Source: an uncultured bacterium (lineage in GTDB: Bacteria; Bacillota; Clostridia; Lachnospirales; Lachnospiraceae). From it: 64,000 nucleotides of DNA. This document shows positions 63,162 to 64,000 of the stretch, in pieces. Within the stretch, counting starts at the first letter, position 1. Every line of letters begins with the position of its first letter. Made by a program: the position numbers and the translations under genes. The DNA lies in the NCBI GenBank assembly GCA_905214875.1, contig CAJMNR010000012.1, positions 13,123 to 77,122 of the forward strand, read 5' to 3'. Below the pieces are notes generated by a model. That model did no database searches and had not been told where the DNA came from. It saw only the letters and a program-made list of their open reading frames with translations.

Positions 63162-63730
63162 TCAGTCCAATCGATACCGTACCTCATATGGTGTCTGATA
63201 GTCATTATACGAGTGTGGACGGATCTGGCTATACCATACATAAGCATATTCTGAAATGGCATATGTTACATCTGTTTTAAAATTGAATCTGTAGATTAAT
63301 TCTGCTTTTAAAGTATTGTTGTATCGTTCTATCGGAGCATTGTCATATCGTCTTGTTAACAAGACATTGGGCATCCAGCAGCACTCATACTTTGTCTTAT
63401 GCCATCCCCCTGACAGTACAGAATAAATTGCTATGAAGTAAATTGACTCCCTTGATCTGAGTGTAGAATTAGATTATTTGGTTCAATTTTTTGCGAACTT
63501 AAGGCTTTTTCGAGTGTCTTGATTGCTAAATCACTGGTAACCCATTTGCCTGTTTCACTTACAACAACACTACGATCAAATTAATCAATAATGGTGCAAT
63601 TATATCTCATTGAACCATTACTAAGAAAAATATATGTAAAGTCTGTACACCAGACGTGATTGGCTTTTTGAACATCGAAATTCCATGAAATATCCACTTC
63701 CTTTCTTCGTATATGCATGATTTGTTTATG
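63162..63730 (-). pseudogene. Decayed IS3-family transposase (OrfB)
   Basis: The integrase-type DDE core can be read with interruptions: KANHVWCTDFTYIF (first D), NLILHSDQGSQFTS (second D) and YDNAPIERYNNTLKAELI (E). It contains in-frame stops after IID and FTS and a frameshift before the last segment. The N-terminal OrfA part is missing. Inactive. Confidence 0.85.
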
Positions 63731-63824
63731 TAGCAAGATCAGTTCTTACTTTTTATAATTATAGCACAGATTGCATTATATCTATATAACATTTAGTAAA
63801 TACCAATTCAGCCCCCCGAACAAA

Positions 63825-64000
63825 TTAATAAATCGATATTTCCTGAAACTTTCACATAATGCCATTCAAAAAGTTTGGTTCTACAATAAATCATTAAATT
63901 TAGAAGATGTAATTGTAAAAAAAATCTCACATGCTGATCATTCAATTAAAATCTATCTTGAGACCAAACCATCTGAGCAAGTCTGCCCATCTTGTGGTAA
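63825..64000 (+). pseudogene. ISL3-family transposase N-terminus, runs off window
   Basis: An open plus-strand frame reads VWFYNKSLNLEDVIVKKISH and SEQVCPSCGK, the N-terminal strand and first zinc-binding CPxCG of ISL3 transposases. I find no ATG in frame, so the true start is unclear; it could be intact and start at a rare codon. The right part lies outside the window. Confidence 0.6.

Noticed and set aside
1..64000. CRISPR array, rRNA or tRNA genes
   Set aside because: I looked for regularly spaced repeats and for tRNA/rRNA signatures and saw none.

Overview
The window reads as chromosome of a low-GC, anaerobic Firmicute, most likely a Lachnospiraceae/Clostridium cluster XIVa relative. This is inferred from T-box control of ilvB, single-chain Fe-S L-serine dehydratase, DUF1846, a Cthe_2159-type beta-helix lipoprotein, split glycine decarboxylase (GcvPA/GcvPB), PadR-DUF2812 pairs and Tn1549-type conjugative-element relics. 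No rRNA, tRNA or CRISPR array was seen. Most genes are on the minus strand.

Region by region: 0-1.8 kb, the start of ilvB behind an isoleucine-type T-box. 1.8-7.5 kb, a diguanylate cyclase, a two-TM ion channel with a very large extracellular insert, an MFS carrier, a QueG-like Fe-S protein and a PadR/DUF2812 pair with a palindromic operator. 7.6-7.9 kb, a 290-bp block made almost entirely of consecutive hairpins. 7.9-11.6 kb, the DUF4956 / VTC / Cthe_2159 surface module. 11.6-25.5 kb, DUF1846, a soluble chemoreceptor, a short-RNA/small-ORF transcript, an amidohydrolase, a GH27 glycosidase, a DUF2268 peptidase, secreted and broken surface proteins, MATE, a DUF134-NifX fusion, an unusual DnaQ-like exonuclease and an RluA enzyme. 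25.6-36.1 kb, L-serine dehydratase, an Mrr-like nuclease, a Fur/zinc-type metal uptake group, MarR-TauE, a possible CheD-like protein, a chemoreceptor, PEP carboxykinase and a broken ankyrin-like gene. 36.2-42.8 kb, a complete type II-like Wadjet (JetABCD) plasmid-defence operon. 43-46 kb, an orphan sugar-type binding lipoprotein beside a chemoreceptor.

46.5-60.8 kb is the metabolic core. A minus-strand operon gcvT-gcvH-gcvPA-gcvPB-lpdA-(sdaAB' and sdaAA' relics)-glyA sits behind a tandem glycine riboswitch. A divergent plus-strand operon carries an M20 amidohydrolase, two membrane proteins (DUF5058 and partner), two lipoate-protein ligases, a free-standing lipoyl domain and lipoyl synthase. 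Together they would oxidise glycine, interconvert glycine and serine, and make or scavenge the lipoyl group that GcvH needs. The serine-to-pyruvate step once encoded in the gcv operon has been deleted, and a separate intact serine dehydratase lies at 25.65 kb.

60.8-64 kb is a graveyard of mobile DNA: VirB6-like, Maff2 and TnpW-like fragments of a conjugative transposon, ISL3 pieces at two places, a decayed IS3-family transposase, and an AT-rich membrane protein of unknown role.
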